Source of the DNA: JAWKWH01 sp963669415
GTDB taxonomy: Bacteria > Pseudomonadota > Alphaproteobacteria > Rhizobiales > Rhizobiaceae
NCBI GenBank assembly: GCA_963669415.2
Contig: CAXXPS010000002.1
Span: forward strand, 992,001 to 1,056,000
DNA length: 64,000 bases
Direction of reading: 5' to 3'
Positions 52,531-61,525 of the stretch are shown here, piece by piece. Below the pieces are notes generated by a model. It saw only the letters and a list, made by a program, of their open reading frames with translations. It did not search any database and was not told where the DNA came from. The stretch's first letter is position 1. The number at the start of each line of letters is the position of its first letter. Both the position numbers and the translations under genes were made by a program.

Positions 52531-54726
52531 TCATTCCGCTGCTGCCGATGCGGTCTTCAGATCGGCATTGGCAGCGACTATTGGTTTGTTGCGTTTTTCA
52601 AATCGCGCCCGCTTCTGGACCTTCTTGATGCAGACCGGGCATTTGCTTGCACTCTGGTAAAGCACCTGACAGTGCAGGCACTGATGGCATTCATTCGGAT
52701 TGATGTGGCCTTCGGGATGAATCGCCTGGACCATGCATTCCTTGGCACAGCGTGCGCACGGGTCACCGCATTCGCGGTAGCGTTTCAGCCAATCGAACAT
52801 ACGCATGCGCGCCGGAATGGCGAGCGCCGCGCCAAGCGGACACAGATAACGGCAATAAAATCGTTCGATGAACAATCCTGCGGCAAGCAGACCGACAACA
52901 AACAGGACATATGGCCAGTCGCGCTGGAATTTCAGAATGATTGCGGTCTTGAACGGCTCAACCTCGGCGTAGCGTTCGGCCATTTCCAGTGAATAAAGCG
53001 ACAGGCCGAACAGGCCGAGAAAGATCATGTATTTTACTGGCCACAGCCGCTCATGCAGGCCCCAGGGCACCGTGTATTGCGGAATACGGGCCAGCTTGGC
53101 GAGACGGTTGAGAAGTTCCTGGAGCGCTCCAAACGGGCAGAGCCAGCCGCAGAACACGCCGCGGCCCCAGAACAGAAGCGAGGCGGCGACCGAAAACCAG
53201 AGCAGGAATATCAGTGGATCCATCAGGAAGGCGGACCATGAAAAGTCCGTGGTCACCGCCGAGAAGAACGCCAGCACGTTGACGACGGACAATTGCGCGT
53301 TGGCATACCAGCCGAGGAAGAACAGCGTGAATGTCAGGAAGCCGATGCGGAACCAGAAGGCGACCGATTCGTTTCTTGTCAGCTGTATCTGGAAGAAGAA
53401 TGCGCCGGTCAGCACGCCAATCGCCATCAACAGAACTGTGACCTCGAACTTCTTTTTCTGCCAGATTCGCTGCCATAAATGGGTTAATTCGTCAGCCGGC
53501 GTCTGAGCCAGTTCGCCGCCAAGTTCAGGCTGGTTTGAAGGAGGACCGGTTTCGATTGGCTGCAGAAACCGCTCGGGGGTCAGGTAACCCAAATCAAATG
53601 TGACAAACACTTTGTCGATGGCGCCAATCGCCCGGTGTACGAGCAATTGCAGGCGAAACGGCTCTGCCGGATCAAAACCCATCTCGGCGGGTATCTTGAA
53701 AATGTCCAGTTCCTTGAATGAGGGTGCATCATCGGCTGCAATGGCGCCGAGCCGGCGATGCTGATGGTCAAAGAAACGGGCTGAAGCGTCACCTTGAATC
53801 AACTGGATTCGGTCGAAGATGCCGCCGCGTACATAGCCGGATCCCTTGAAGGAATAGGTACCCCGCCCGACAACGAGAATTGCGTGCTCACCCTCCTCAA
53901 GCCAGTCAGTCAGATTGCGGTATTCTGCCTCGCCCAAAAGGCTGAGGCCGATCTCCGGTACACTGACAAGCGCCATATTCATGTCGATGAAAGTTTGATC
54001 CGCCGGGCCTTTTTCGGGCCGCACTATCGCTTTCTCATCTCCCGTGGCAGCAAATGCCCGGTTGATCTGGCCATTGTCGAGAAGGAGCGTGCGGATCGAC
54101 CCGTCTCCGGACAATAATTGCCAATCGACCGCGCGGGGATCCGGATCAGGTTTGAGCTCCTTGACTGGCCCGGTTTCCACCTCCCGAGCCAAACCTCCCA
54201 GACCCAGAGCTCGGGCCACCTTCAGTCCGGCGCGTATGATCGAATCGTCGATCACCATGATCGTCACGGTCGCGCCTGACACGATGTCCAGATCATGGAC
54301 CGATCCGTTGGCCTCCGCCTCCTTGATCAAATCAACGCCGCTGTAGCCTTCGGTCACAGCAGTAATTTTCGATTCCGGAATACCGATGAGGACGATCGGT
54401 TCGGAGTGTTTGACCAGTTTGACACCGGTCACCTTGGCGTCGGTATTCACACCCATGACGATGTGTATTGGCTTGCCCGAATAGCCGGTGGTGGTGACAA
54501 AGTCGGATGTCAGGAAGGCATATCCAATGATTTCACCATTTTTGAGCGCGGGAACGACGGGAACATCGCTTCTCAACGATCCGTATGTGTCGGCTCCGGG
54601 GACAATTTCTGAAACAGGCGCATCATCGAGAAACCGGCCGATCAGCGATTCAGCGTTTGCTGCGCGCACGCACAGCATCAGCCCGGTCAGCAAGAACAAT
54701 CCAATGATCCATGTGAATCGCGTCAC
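52531..54726 (-). CDS. nosR: NosR, membrane flavo-iron-sulfur regulator/electron donor
   Basis: 731 residues from a GTG start. N-terminal signal, periplasmic FMN-binding domain with the flavinylation motif SGATVT at about residues 150-155, then about six membrane helices. The cytoplasmic polyferredoxin part has CGWLCPFGALQ and Cys motifs CGDPCARCAKEC and CHQCLHC. NosR passes electrons towards NosZ and is needed for nos expression in some organisms. NosX at the operon end would attach the FMN. Confidence 0.96.
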   Translation of the reverse strand: MTRFTWIIGLFLLTGLMLCVRAANAESLIGRFLDDAPVSEIVPGADTYGSLRSDVPVVPALKNGEIIGYAFLTSDFVTTTGYSGKPIHIVMGVNTDAKVTGVKLVKHSEPIVLIGIPESKITAVTEGYSGVDLIKEAEANGSVHDLDIVSGATVTIMVIDDSIIRAGLKVARALGLGGLAREVETGPVKELKPDPDPRAVDWQLLSGDGSIRTLLLDNGQINRAFAATGDEKAIVRPEKGPADQTFIDMNMALVSVPEIGLSLLGEAEYRNLTDWLEEGEHAILVVGRGTYSFKGSGYVRGGIFDRIQLIQGDASARFFDHQHRRLGAIAADDAPSFKELDIFKIPAEMGFDPAEPFRLQLLVHRAIGAIDKVFVTFDLGYLTPERFLQPIETGPPSNQPELGGELAQTPADELTHLWQRIWQKKKFEVTVLLMAIGVLTGAFFFQIQLTRNESVAFWFRIGFLTFTLFFLGWYANAQLSVVNVLAFFSAVTTDFSWSAFLMDPLIFLLWFSVAASLLFWGRGVFCGWLCPFGALQELLNRLAKLARIPQYTVPWGLHERLWPVKYMIFLGLFGLSLYSLEMAERYAEVEPFKTAIILKFQRDWPYVLFVVGLLAAGLFIERFYCRYLCPLGAALAIPARMRMFDWLKRYRECGDPCARCAKECMVQAIHPEGHINPNECHQCLHCQVLYQSASKCPVCIKKVQKRARFEKRNKPIVAANADLKTASAAAE

Positions 54727-54784
54727 AGCAAAATCGTCCCATCGAGAATTGGAGCGATTCTATTGTGGTGTGCGCTCTTGAACG

Positions 54785-54798
54785 TTGAGCAGGATCAA
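54785..54798 (-). promoter_or_regulatory. FNR/NnrR-type box upstream of nosR
   Basis: On the minus strand this reads TTGAT-CCTG-CTCAA, matching nine of ten positions of the FNR dyad TTGAT-N4-ATCAA. Its centre is 65 bases before the nosR start, which would put a transcription start about 24 bases upstream of the GTG if the site is at -41.5. The rest of the 198-base gap holds no gene I can support. Confidence 0.6.
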
Positions 54799-54924
54799 AC
54801 TCAGAGGGTTTCGTATCTCAAACCGCGAAGATTGCACCAGCGAATGCGCGTTTCTGCCATTAGAGCGGGAAGTTGTTCAACGAGACGAGTCCTGACCCTG
54901 GTTGAAGGCGGAATGTGAGGTTCG

Positions 54925-55470
54925 CTAGCGCTGAATTCGGCCATAGACCTCACAATTTGGATCGGCAAATGCCGATCCTCCCAGCAAACCGCTGCTCCAG
55001 AGACCGCCAACAATCGTTGCACCTTTAAGCTGTGCTCCGGCGCGCAATTTGGCACCCTGGACTGAGAAATTTCCATTGGCGAGAGCACGGTTCAAATTTA
55101 GCCTGCCAATTGCCTCGCAATTATCAAAGGCAGCAATACCGCGGAATTCGGCGCTGTTGAAATCAGCGCCTTCGTTGAACCTGCAATCATCAAAACGCGC
55201 ATCGTTGAAAAAGCAAACGTCGTCGAAATTTGCATGGTCACAAAATTCGACGGAGCGAAACCAGCTGATGCCCCTGAAAAGAGAGCCGGCAAATGAAACG
55301 GCTCCGCTGAAGCGTGTATTGCTGAAATCTAAGCCGCAGAGCGCCCGCCCAGAAAGGTCAACATCGCCAACCACAACATGATCGCTGAGATCCACGAAGA
55401 ATCCGAAAGCAGGCTCGACCGAAAGCCGCTGCACCAGTTCATCGCTGGAGATTTCCTGTCGCTCGGTCAA
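54925..55470 (-). CDS. Pentapeptide-repeat-like protein
   Basis: About 181 residues. Successive five-residue units with central Phe/Leu and flanking Ala/Asp/Asn (FSNTRFSGAVSFAGSLF, ANFDDVCFFNDARFDDCRF, ADFNSAEFRGIAAFDN) predict a right-handed quadrilateral beta-helix. I favour the TTG at 55470: GGAAGG is 7 bases upstream, and it overlaps the monooxygenase stop (TTGA) as other junctions of the operon do. A TTG at 55485 is the alternative. The function is unknown; some pentapeptide proteins mimic DNA, others are scaffolds. It may be the last gene of the operon. Confidence 0.65.
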   Translation of the reverse strand: MTERQEISSDELVQRLSVEPAFGFFVDLSDHVVVGDVDLSGRALCGLDFSNTRFSGAVSFAGSLFRGISWFRSVEFCDHANFDDVCFFNDARFDDCRFNEGADFNSAEFRGIAAFDNCEAIGRLNLNRALANGNFSVQGAKLRAGAQLKGATIVGGLWSSGLLGGSAFADPNCEVYGRIQR

Positions 55471-56591
55471 AGAGGCACCTTCCAAGCATTATAGCCATAG
55501 ACCCAGTCGGCGTTGCCACCCTTCTTCAGCCATTCATTGCCACGTGAAGCGATCTGGATTCTGGCCGTCCTTTCCTTGCGGGCTTTCTCGTATTGTTGCA
55601 GTGCTGTGGGGATATCAGCAGGTTCAATGCGCTCCAAAACCCTCGACAAAACAACTGCGTCTTCTATCGCCTGACACGCACCCTGCGCCATGAACGGTGT
55701 CATCGGATGAGCCGCATCACCAAGCAGGGTCACTCGCTCCTTGGACCATTGCGGTAGCGGATCGCGGACATGAAGCGCCGACTTGGTCACCGTCTCACAG
55801 GCATCGAGCAATGCGCGCGCCTCGGGATGAAAATCCGAATACGCTTGGCGCAATTCTGAAATGTCACCGGCTGCCGTCCAGCTTTCAGTGTGCCAGTCAT
55901 CCTGGGGTGTCGTCGCAAAGACAAAGATTTCCCTGCCCCCCGTCAGGGGAAAGGTGACGATCTGACGGTCCGGTTCCGGACCCCACCACTTTGTGAAAGC
56001 ATCCAGATTTGGCAGTTCCGCAGCCCGCTCGCGGGGAAAAGTAGCCCGCCACGAAACCAGACCGGTGAATTGCGGATTTTCCGGACCAAACACTGCGTGG
56101 CGGATCGCTGAGTGGATTCCATCGGCTCCAATGACCACATCGAATGAAGCTTCTGCCCCATTATCAAAACCGAGCGTTACATGGCCATTTTCGACAACGG
56201 TCTTGGCTTTGTGATCCATCTGAAAAGACTGGGAGGGCACCTTCTCTTCCAACGCCAAAAGTAGATCGGCGCGGTGAATGGTAAGTTGCGGGGCGCCATA
56301 TTTCTGTTCCGCTGCATCGCTCATCTCAAGCCGCGACGTTTCTTCACCCGTGTCCCACATGCGGCTGATGCGGTGCGTCGGACGTGCTGCGGTCTTGCGA
56401 AGCTTGTCGCCAATTCCCAGCCGGTCAAGCGCATGAACCGCGTTGGGCGTAAGATTGATGTCCGCACCGACACGCCCGAACGCTGCGGACTGCTCAAATA
56501 CGGTGATGTCGTGACCGCTGTTCCGCAGAGCAATGGCGGCGGTCAGACCGCCAACGCCGGCACCAACAATCCCGATCTTCAACGCTGCCAT
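55467..56591 (-). CDS. FAD-dependent aromatic monooxygenase (salicylate/6-hydroxynicotinate hydroxylase-like)
   Basis: 374 residues, starting at MAALKIG behind GAGGTGG. FAD motifs: GAGVGGLTAAIA with VFEQ, GADGIHSAIR and GDAAHPMTPFMAQGACQAIEDA. The closing ADWVYGYNAW resembles the C-terminus of 6-hydroxynicotinate 3-monooxygenase (NicC), and the whole fits the group of decarboxylating or ring-hydroxylating flavoproteins. It probably ortho-hydroxylates an aromatic or N-heteroaromatic acid to make the diol for the VOC dioxygenase. It is 7 bases after the aldehyde dehydrogenase gene. Confidence 0.85.
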   Translation of the reverse strand: MAALKIGIVGAGVGGLTAAIALRNSGHDITVFEQSAAFGRVGADINLTPNAVHALDRLGIGDKLRKTAARPTHRISRMWDTGEETSRLEMSDAAEQKYGAPQLTIHRADLLLALEEKVPSQSFQMDHKAKTVVENGHVTLGFDNGAEASFDVVIGADGIHSAIRHAVFGPENPQFTGLVSWRATFPRERAAELPNLDAFTKWWGPEPDRQIVTFPLTGGREIFVFATTPQDDWHTESWTAAGDISELRQAYSDFHPEARALLDACETVTKSALHVRDPLPQWSKERVTLLGDAAHPMTPFMAQGACQAIEDAVVLSRVLERIEPADIPTALQQYEKARKERTARIQIASRGNEWLKKGGNADWVYGYNAWKVPL

Positions 56592-56598
56592 AACCACC

Positions 56599-58134
56599 TC
56601 ATTTGCTCGGCCATCGCGCCCAGGGATGCGGCCTGCCGGAGATGTCCTGATAAACTGATTTCTGGCGCATATAGGCAAACAAGCCGGCGCGGCCCTTTTC
56701 GCGTCCAGTGCCGCTTTCCTTATCGCCGCCAAACGGTGTTGAAATCGAAAACTGCTTGTAGGTGTTGATCCAAACCGTACCAGCATTTATGGCGCGCGCG
56801 ACACGCCAGCCTTTGGCAAAATCCTGCGTCCAAATTCCGCAAGCGAGGCCATACGGATTGTCATTGGCCTGTGCGACGACATCCGCTTCATTGTCAAACG
56901 GCAAAATAGCAAGCACCGGGCCAAAAATCTCCTCGCGGCAAAGTTCGGATGTGTTTGACAGGCCGGCAATGATCGTCGGCTCATAGTAAGCGCCGTTTGC
57001 CAGGGATGCATCGCTCGGTCTCCGGCCGCCGGCGAGAATGGTTCCGCCTTCGGCGGCGGCATTTTGCACCGCCTGCTCGACGCTGGCCCTGTGATCCGGG
57101 TGAACCAGCGGTGCGACTTGCGTATTTTCCTCGTGAGGATGGCCGACAACCAGCGCTTTTGTTGCGGTCACCAGGTCTTCGACGAACCTGTCATAGATGT
57201 TGCCTTGAACAAACAGGCGTGAACCGGCAATGCAGGACTGGCCGGTTGAGGAGAAAATGCCAAACAGAATTCCGGCGATGGCGATATCCCAGTCGCAATC
57301 GTCGAATACAATCGTTGGAGATTTTCCGCCGAGCTCAAGCGAGACTGGCATCAATTTCTCCGCCGCTTTCATGGCAATTTGACGACCCGTCGACGTGCCC
57401 CCGGTAAAGGAAACCTTGGCGATATCGGGATGGGTCACGAGCAAATCGCCGATTTCACGACCGGAACCGGGCAAAACCGAAAATAGCCCCTTTGGAAGTC
57501 CCGCTTCATCGACGATGCGTGCCAGTTCCAATGAAACCAGCGGGCTCCATGATGCCGGTTTGAGAATGACTGCATTGCCGGCTGCCAGGGCAGGCGCGAT
57601 CTTCTGCGCATCTGAGGCGATTGGCGAATTCCATGGCGTGATTGCAGCAATGACGCCGAGTGGTTCGTGCGTCGACAAGGTCAAATAGTCGGCTCGCTGC
57701 GTGGTCATTGTTTCGTCGGCTGTTTCGCAAACAGCGGCAAAATAGCGGAATGTCGCGGCGGCTGATTGCGCCAACGCTGACGTCTCCCGCAGTGTCTTGC
57801 CGGTGTCAAAACTTTGGATCCTGGCAATTATTTCGCAATTGGCCTCGATGCCTTCACCAATGCGATACAGAACCCGGGCGCGCTCATGTGGTTTCAGGTC
57901 GCGCCATTTCGGGTCGGCTTGCGCGGCGGCAGCCTGATCGATTGCCGACAAACCATCTTCTTTGGACGCACCATTGATCAGGCAGTTCAGGCTACCGTCG
58001 GCAGAAAAACGCGATTCAATCTCAGCGCCGCTGCCAAGCTGCCACTTGCCGCCAATGTAAAGCTGGTTTGGCGGCAGATCCGAGCGGGCAGTTTCCAGCA
58101 ATCCCGATGTCATCGGTGCAGACTGACTGGCCAT
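56599..58134 (-). CDS. Aldehyde dehydrogenase (NAD(P)+)
   Basis: 511 residues. LYIGGKWQLGSG opens the fold, ITPWNSPIASDAQKIAPALAAGNAVILKPA binds the cofactor, LELGGKSPTIVF carries the catalytic Glu, and STGQSCIAGSRLFV the catalytic Cys. The ATG at 58134 shares one base with the upstream stop; a longer reading would extend into the ThDP gene. It probably oxidises the aldehyde released by that enzyme, or a muconic-semialdehyde-type product. Confidence 0.88.
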   Translation of the reverse strand: MASQSAPMTSGLLETARSDLPPNQLYIGGKWQLGSGAEIESRFSADGSLNCLINGASKEDGLSAIDQAAAAQADPKWRDLKPHERARVLYRIGEGIEANCEIIARIQSFDTGKTLRETSALAQSAAATFRYFAAVCETADETMTTQRADYLTLSTHEPLGVIAAITPWNSPIASDAQKIAPALAAGNAVILKPASWSPLVSLELARIVDEAGLPKGLFSVLPGSGREIGDLLVTHPDIAKVSFTGGTSTGRQIAMKAAEKLMPVSLELGGKSPTIVFDDCDWDIAIAGILFGIFSSTGQSCIAGSRLFVQGNIYDRFVEDLVTATKALVVGHPHEENTQVAPLVHPDHRASVEQAVQNAAAEGGTILAGGRRPSDASLANGAYYEPTIIAGLSNTSELCREEIFGPVLAILPFDNEADVVAQANDNPYGLACGIWTQDFAKGWRVARAINAGTVWINTYKQFSISTPFGGDKESGTGREKGRAGLFAYMRQKSVYQDISGRPHPWARWPSK

Positions 58135-59813
58135 CACCGGCTGTTTCCGGCAGCACCGGCAGGCGGGCCGGCAAATGGCTGCGCGAACGGGCCTATGGCA
58201 CACATGTCGACCTCAATCATTACTGGTCCGTTAGCTGATAGTGCATTATCCAGCGCGGCGCTGAAATCGGTCTCATGGGAGACTTTCACATGTGGCAGTC
58301 CGACCGATTGGCAAAGAATGGTGAAATCCGGTGTCGCCAGCGACGAATAATGTTGCCGACCTTCATATTGCGCATCCTGAATGTTTTTGATCACGCCATA
58401 GGCTTGATCATTCATCAGGACGTAGACGAGATTTGCCTTCTCCTCGACCGCAGTGATCAACTCAGCCATTCCAAGCTGGGCGCCGCCATCTCCGACCAGA
58501 ACGATTGCCTTGGCTTCGCCATCCACCAGACCGGCGCCGATACCCATAGAGATTCCCTGGCCGATGCCACCACCGAGCGCATGAACACCATGATGCGGCT
58601 GGTCGAGCTGGACATATCGGTTGCCGAAGGTGGAGTTTGAAATTGTCACGTCGCGGACAAAGGGATGGCTGCCAGCCGACACACGCTCCTGCAACGCATC
58701 GGCGATTACCCTGTAAACGCCAAGCTGGTCGCGCAGCCGGCCTTCGGAATTGGCTCTTGCAATTGCAATCGAATGGCGGAAATCAGCGTCGGCTTGCAAG
58801 CGCTCCGGGAGCACCCCAAGCAGCCGGCGAAGCGTGTCCCTGGCATCGCCATGAATGAACCGATCGACCGGATAATTGCGTCCGTTCTGCGTCTGGTCCG
58901 CGTCGATTTGGACGAGCGGTGCCGGCAGAGCAAGGGTGTTGTTTCGCGTTTCATTGCCGCGCAGGCGCGAACCAACGACAATCATCAGGTCTGACTGTTT
59001 GTAAATATCTGCCGCTTCCGGCGTCATGTTGAAAGCGCCCAGCGTTGCCGGACTGCGCTCATCGACCACAGCACGGCCGTTGGTGCTCGTAACCGCGACA
59101 AACCCGCGTTTGACGAGTTCGTTGGCCTCTTCGGCACAATGCCTGGAACCGCCTCCAAGCCAGATCATGGGGCGGTTAGCCGATACGACCATCTCCGCCA
59201 ATTCTGATATCGCTGTATCGTCGGCAAGTGGGAGGGCTATCCTCGTTGCGGCCAATGTGTCGATCTTCGCCACTTGTTCCCGCTGCACATCGACCGGTAT
59301 CTCGACGCTTGCCGGGCCGGCCGGCGGCAAAAGTGCGGTGTTCATCGCTTCCGACATTGTCGCCTGAACAGTTGCGGCGTCGGTGATCCGGAAATAGGCT
59401 TTTGAAACTGCCTTCAGCATGTCCGGTTGGCGAGGTACATCGTGGATTGCGGCGCGATCCTGATCCATGAATTTGCGATCAACCTGCGTGGTGATGTGAA
59501 CGACCGGTGAACCTGCGGTCAGCGCCTCTACCTGTGCACCTGCAGCATTTGCTGCCCCCGTTCCTGTCGAGGTGATGACAACACCCGGTGACCGTGAAAC
59601 CCGAGCATAGGCATCGGCCATATTCATCGCTCCGGCTTCGCCGCGCGCCGGAATGAAACGGATCCTTCCCTGTCTGGCGATCGCATCCAAGATCGGCATG
59701 TTGTGAATGGAGATGACACCAAACACCTTTGTCACGCCAGAATCAGCCAAGTGCCGGGCGATGGCGTCGCCAACTGTCTCGGATGCGGTGTGCGCGTCGA
59801 GTTCCTGCAGCAT
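58134..59813 (-). CDS. Thiamine-diphosphate-dependent enzyme (2-oxoacid decarboxylase / acetolactate-synthase-like)
   Basis: 559 residues with the three-domain layout of the POX/AHAS superfamily. The catalytic Glu is Glu59 in ARGEAGAMNMADAYAR, and the ThDP/Mg motif is GDGGAQLGMAEL ending at YVLMNDQAYG. The ALGGGIGQGISMGIGA stretch is also typical. Followed by an aldehyde dehydrogenase, decarboxylation of a 2-oxoacid as in the benzoylformate route is the simplest reading. Carboligation or C-C hydrolysis is also known in this fold. Confidence 0.82.
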   Translation of the reverse strand: MLQELDAHTASETVGDAIARHLADSGVTKVFGVISIHNMPILDAIARQGRIRFIPARGEAGAMNMADAYARVSRSPGVVITSTGTGAANAAGAQVEALTAGSPVVHITTQVDRKFMDQDRAAIHDVPRQPDMLKAVSKAYFRITDAATVQATMSEAMNTALLPPAGPASVEIPVDVQREQVAKIDTLAATRIALPLADDTAISELAEMVVSANRPMIWLGGGSRHCAEEANELVKRGFVAVTSTNGRAVVDERSPATLGAFNMTPEAADIYKQSDLMIVVGSRLRGNETRNNTLALPAPLVQIDADQTQNGRNYPVDRFIHGDARDTLRRLLGVLPERLQADADFRHSIAIARANSEGRLRDQLGVYRVIADALQERVSAGSHPFVRDVTISNSTFGNRYVQLDQPHHGVHALGGGIGQGISMGIGAGLVDGEAKAIVLVGDGGAQLGMAELITAVEEKANLVYVLMNDQAYGVIKNIQDAQYEGRQHYSSLATPDFTILCQSVGLPHVKVSHETDFSAALDNALSANGPVMIEVDMCAIGPFAQPFAGPPAGAAGNSR

Positions 59814-59815
59814 GC

Positions 59816-60607
59816 TTACACAAACCTCGACGTTCCGCCGGACACTTCAAGCCGTGCGCCAGTGATGTAGCTGGCCGCCGGCGAGGCCAGAAACAGAATC
59901 GCGTTGGCGGCTTCTTCCGGCGCACCAAAACGGCCGAGTGGAATATGGCGGTCGGCTGCCTGTTGCGCCATCCACTGTTCCAATCCGATGGATTGATCGT
60001 CGCGGGCGTCAAACCGGCGCTGCCATTGTCCTGACATAACAATGCCGAGCAGGATCGAATTCACCCGAATGCGCGGCGCCAGCTCTCCTGAAAGCGATTT
60101 CAACAGGTTTTGAACGCCGGCGCGGGCTGCGGACGTACAGACCATGTGTGGCTCTGGCTGATAAGCCAGCAGCGAATTGACAACGACAACCGCACCACTG
60201 TCGCTCGCTTCCAGCAGGTGTTGAAATGCTCGAACTGGACGGATTTGACTGAAGAACTTCAGTTCCAGCTCATCACGCCAATCGTCATCGCTGGTATCGG
60301 CGAACCGGGAGACGCGACCCTGTCCAGCGTTGTTTACAAGAATGTCGCAACCGCCAAAGGCTTCATACACTTTGCCGGCAAAATTCGTCATTGCATCGGC
60401 ATCCAGAACCGATGCAGCAACTGCCAAAATGTTGTCCCGGCCGAAATCAGAACCGAGTTCGTTTTCACGTTCCAAAAGTCGCGCACCATCACGGGCACAA
60501 AAAGCAACTTTGGCGCCATCTGCCAGTAATCCGCGCACGGTTGCCAGACCAATGCCCGAAGTTCCGCCGGTGACAACCGCTACTTTTCCGCCAAGCCCAA
60601 GATCCAT
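59816..60607 (-). CDS. SDR-fold protein with non-canonical catalytic site
   Basis: 263 residues. The Rossmann motif TGGTSGIGLATV, LVNNAGQGRV and catalytic-position Ser145 are present. At the Tyr and Lys positions of the YxxxK motif the protein has Thr158 and Arg162 (TSAARAG). The spacing of 13 residues from Ser145 shows this is the aligned site, not a shift. It may catalyse another reaction, such as a lyase or isomerase step, or be non-catalytic. It is 2 bases upstream of the ThDP gene and abuts the VOC gene. Confidence 0.82.
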   Translation of the reverse strand: MDLGLGGKVAVVTGGTSGIGLATVRGLLADGAKVAFCARDGARLLERENELGSDFGRDNILAVAASVLDADAMTNFAGKVYEAFGGCDILVNNAGQGRVSRFADTSDDDWRDELELKFFSQIRPVRAFQHLLEASDSGAVVVVNSLLAYQPEPHMVCTSAARAGVQNLLKSLSGELAPRIRVNSILLGIVMSGQWQRRFDARDDQSIGLEQWMAQQAADRHIPLGRFGAPEEAANAILFLASPAASYITGARLEVSGGTSRFV

Positions 60608-61525
60608 TCAGCCAGATCCTCCGGCGGGAAAACCCCGGTCGGGACGACCTAGCATGACCGCGCGCATGGCCGGTGTCGGTGGCCCCGCGGTCATCCAGCG
60701 GTCTGACAGTTCCGGATCACCCCATGGCCATTCCTTTGCAACATGGGTTGCTTCGTCGATCTGCTGCAATTCGGTGGTAAATTCGATGACAAAGCCGGAC
60801 GGTGACACGAAATAGGCAAATGGATTGTTTCCCGGGCCGTGCCGTCCAGGTCCCCAACTTGGAACATGGCCCATTTGTTTCATCCGGCCGATGCCGCGCA
60901 TGAACGAATCCATGTCAGGCATTTCGAACGCGACATGGTTGGCGCTGGCATGATCATTCTGGAACAGACCAATCGAGTGATGATCCGAAGAGCAGCGCAG
61001 GAACGACATTCGATCGACGTAGTAGTCGCTCAACCGGAAACCGAGAACATCCGAATAGAACTTCTCAGTGGTTTTGATGTCAGGCGTGTTGATAACAACG
61101 TGGGAAACCTTAACCGGCATGGCAAATTCTTCCGAGGCGTCGCGGTTCGGCTCGACATCCGCAACGATCCTCAACAGACGATTGTCCGGATCTCGGAGTG
61201 TAAAACCGAAGCCGCCGCCCGGAGTGGTCAGTTTGGCGGGCTCTTTCTCAATCGCCGCACCACTGTCCTTCAACTGAGCGTGTAGCTCCATCAATCGTTC
61301 GCGGCTGTTCATGCCAAAGTTGATGTAGTCGATGCCGTAATTGTCGCCATCCGTCAGCGCGTAGATGAAAGGCTCTGATCCCGTTCCGCGCAAATATATA
61401 GTACCGTCGTCGGACGGGACGGGTTTGAGCCCCCAGGTTCCAGTATAGAAATCTGCGGTTTCAGCCATGTGCGGTGCCCGCATGGCGATGCCGCGAAGGA
61501 AATCAATGCCAATCCGTTCAGTCAT
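60608..61525 (-). CDS. VOC-superfamily extradiol dioxygenase-like protein
   Basis: 305 residues in two glyoxalase/bleomycin-type modules (about 10-125 and 140-265). In the second module the Fe(II) ligands of type I extradiol dioxygenases are visible: His in KVSHVVINTPD, His in ANHVAFEMPD and Glu in FVIEFTTELQQ. It likely cleaves a catechol-type ring next to the diol. The C-terminal 45 residues are unlike classical BphC or catechol 2,3-dioxygenase. It overlaps the IclR gene by 4 bases. Confidence 0.82.
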   Translation of the reverse strand: MTERIGIDFLRGIAMRAPHMAETADFYTGTWGLKPVPSDDGTIYLRGTGSEPFIYALTDGDNYGIDYINFGMNSRERLMELHAQLKDSGAAIEKEPAKLTTPGGGFGFTLRDPDNRLLRIVADVEPNRDASEEFAMPVKVSHVVINTPDIKTTEKFYSDVLGFRLSDYYVDRMSFLRCSSDHHSIGLFQNDHASANHVAFEMPDMDSFMRGIGRMKQMGHVPSWGPGRHGPGNNPFAYFVSPSGFVIEFTTELQQIDEATHVAKEWPWGDPELSDRWMTAGPPTPAMRAVMLGRPDRGFPAGGSG

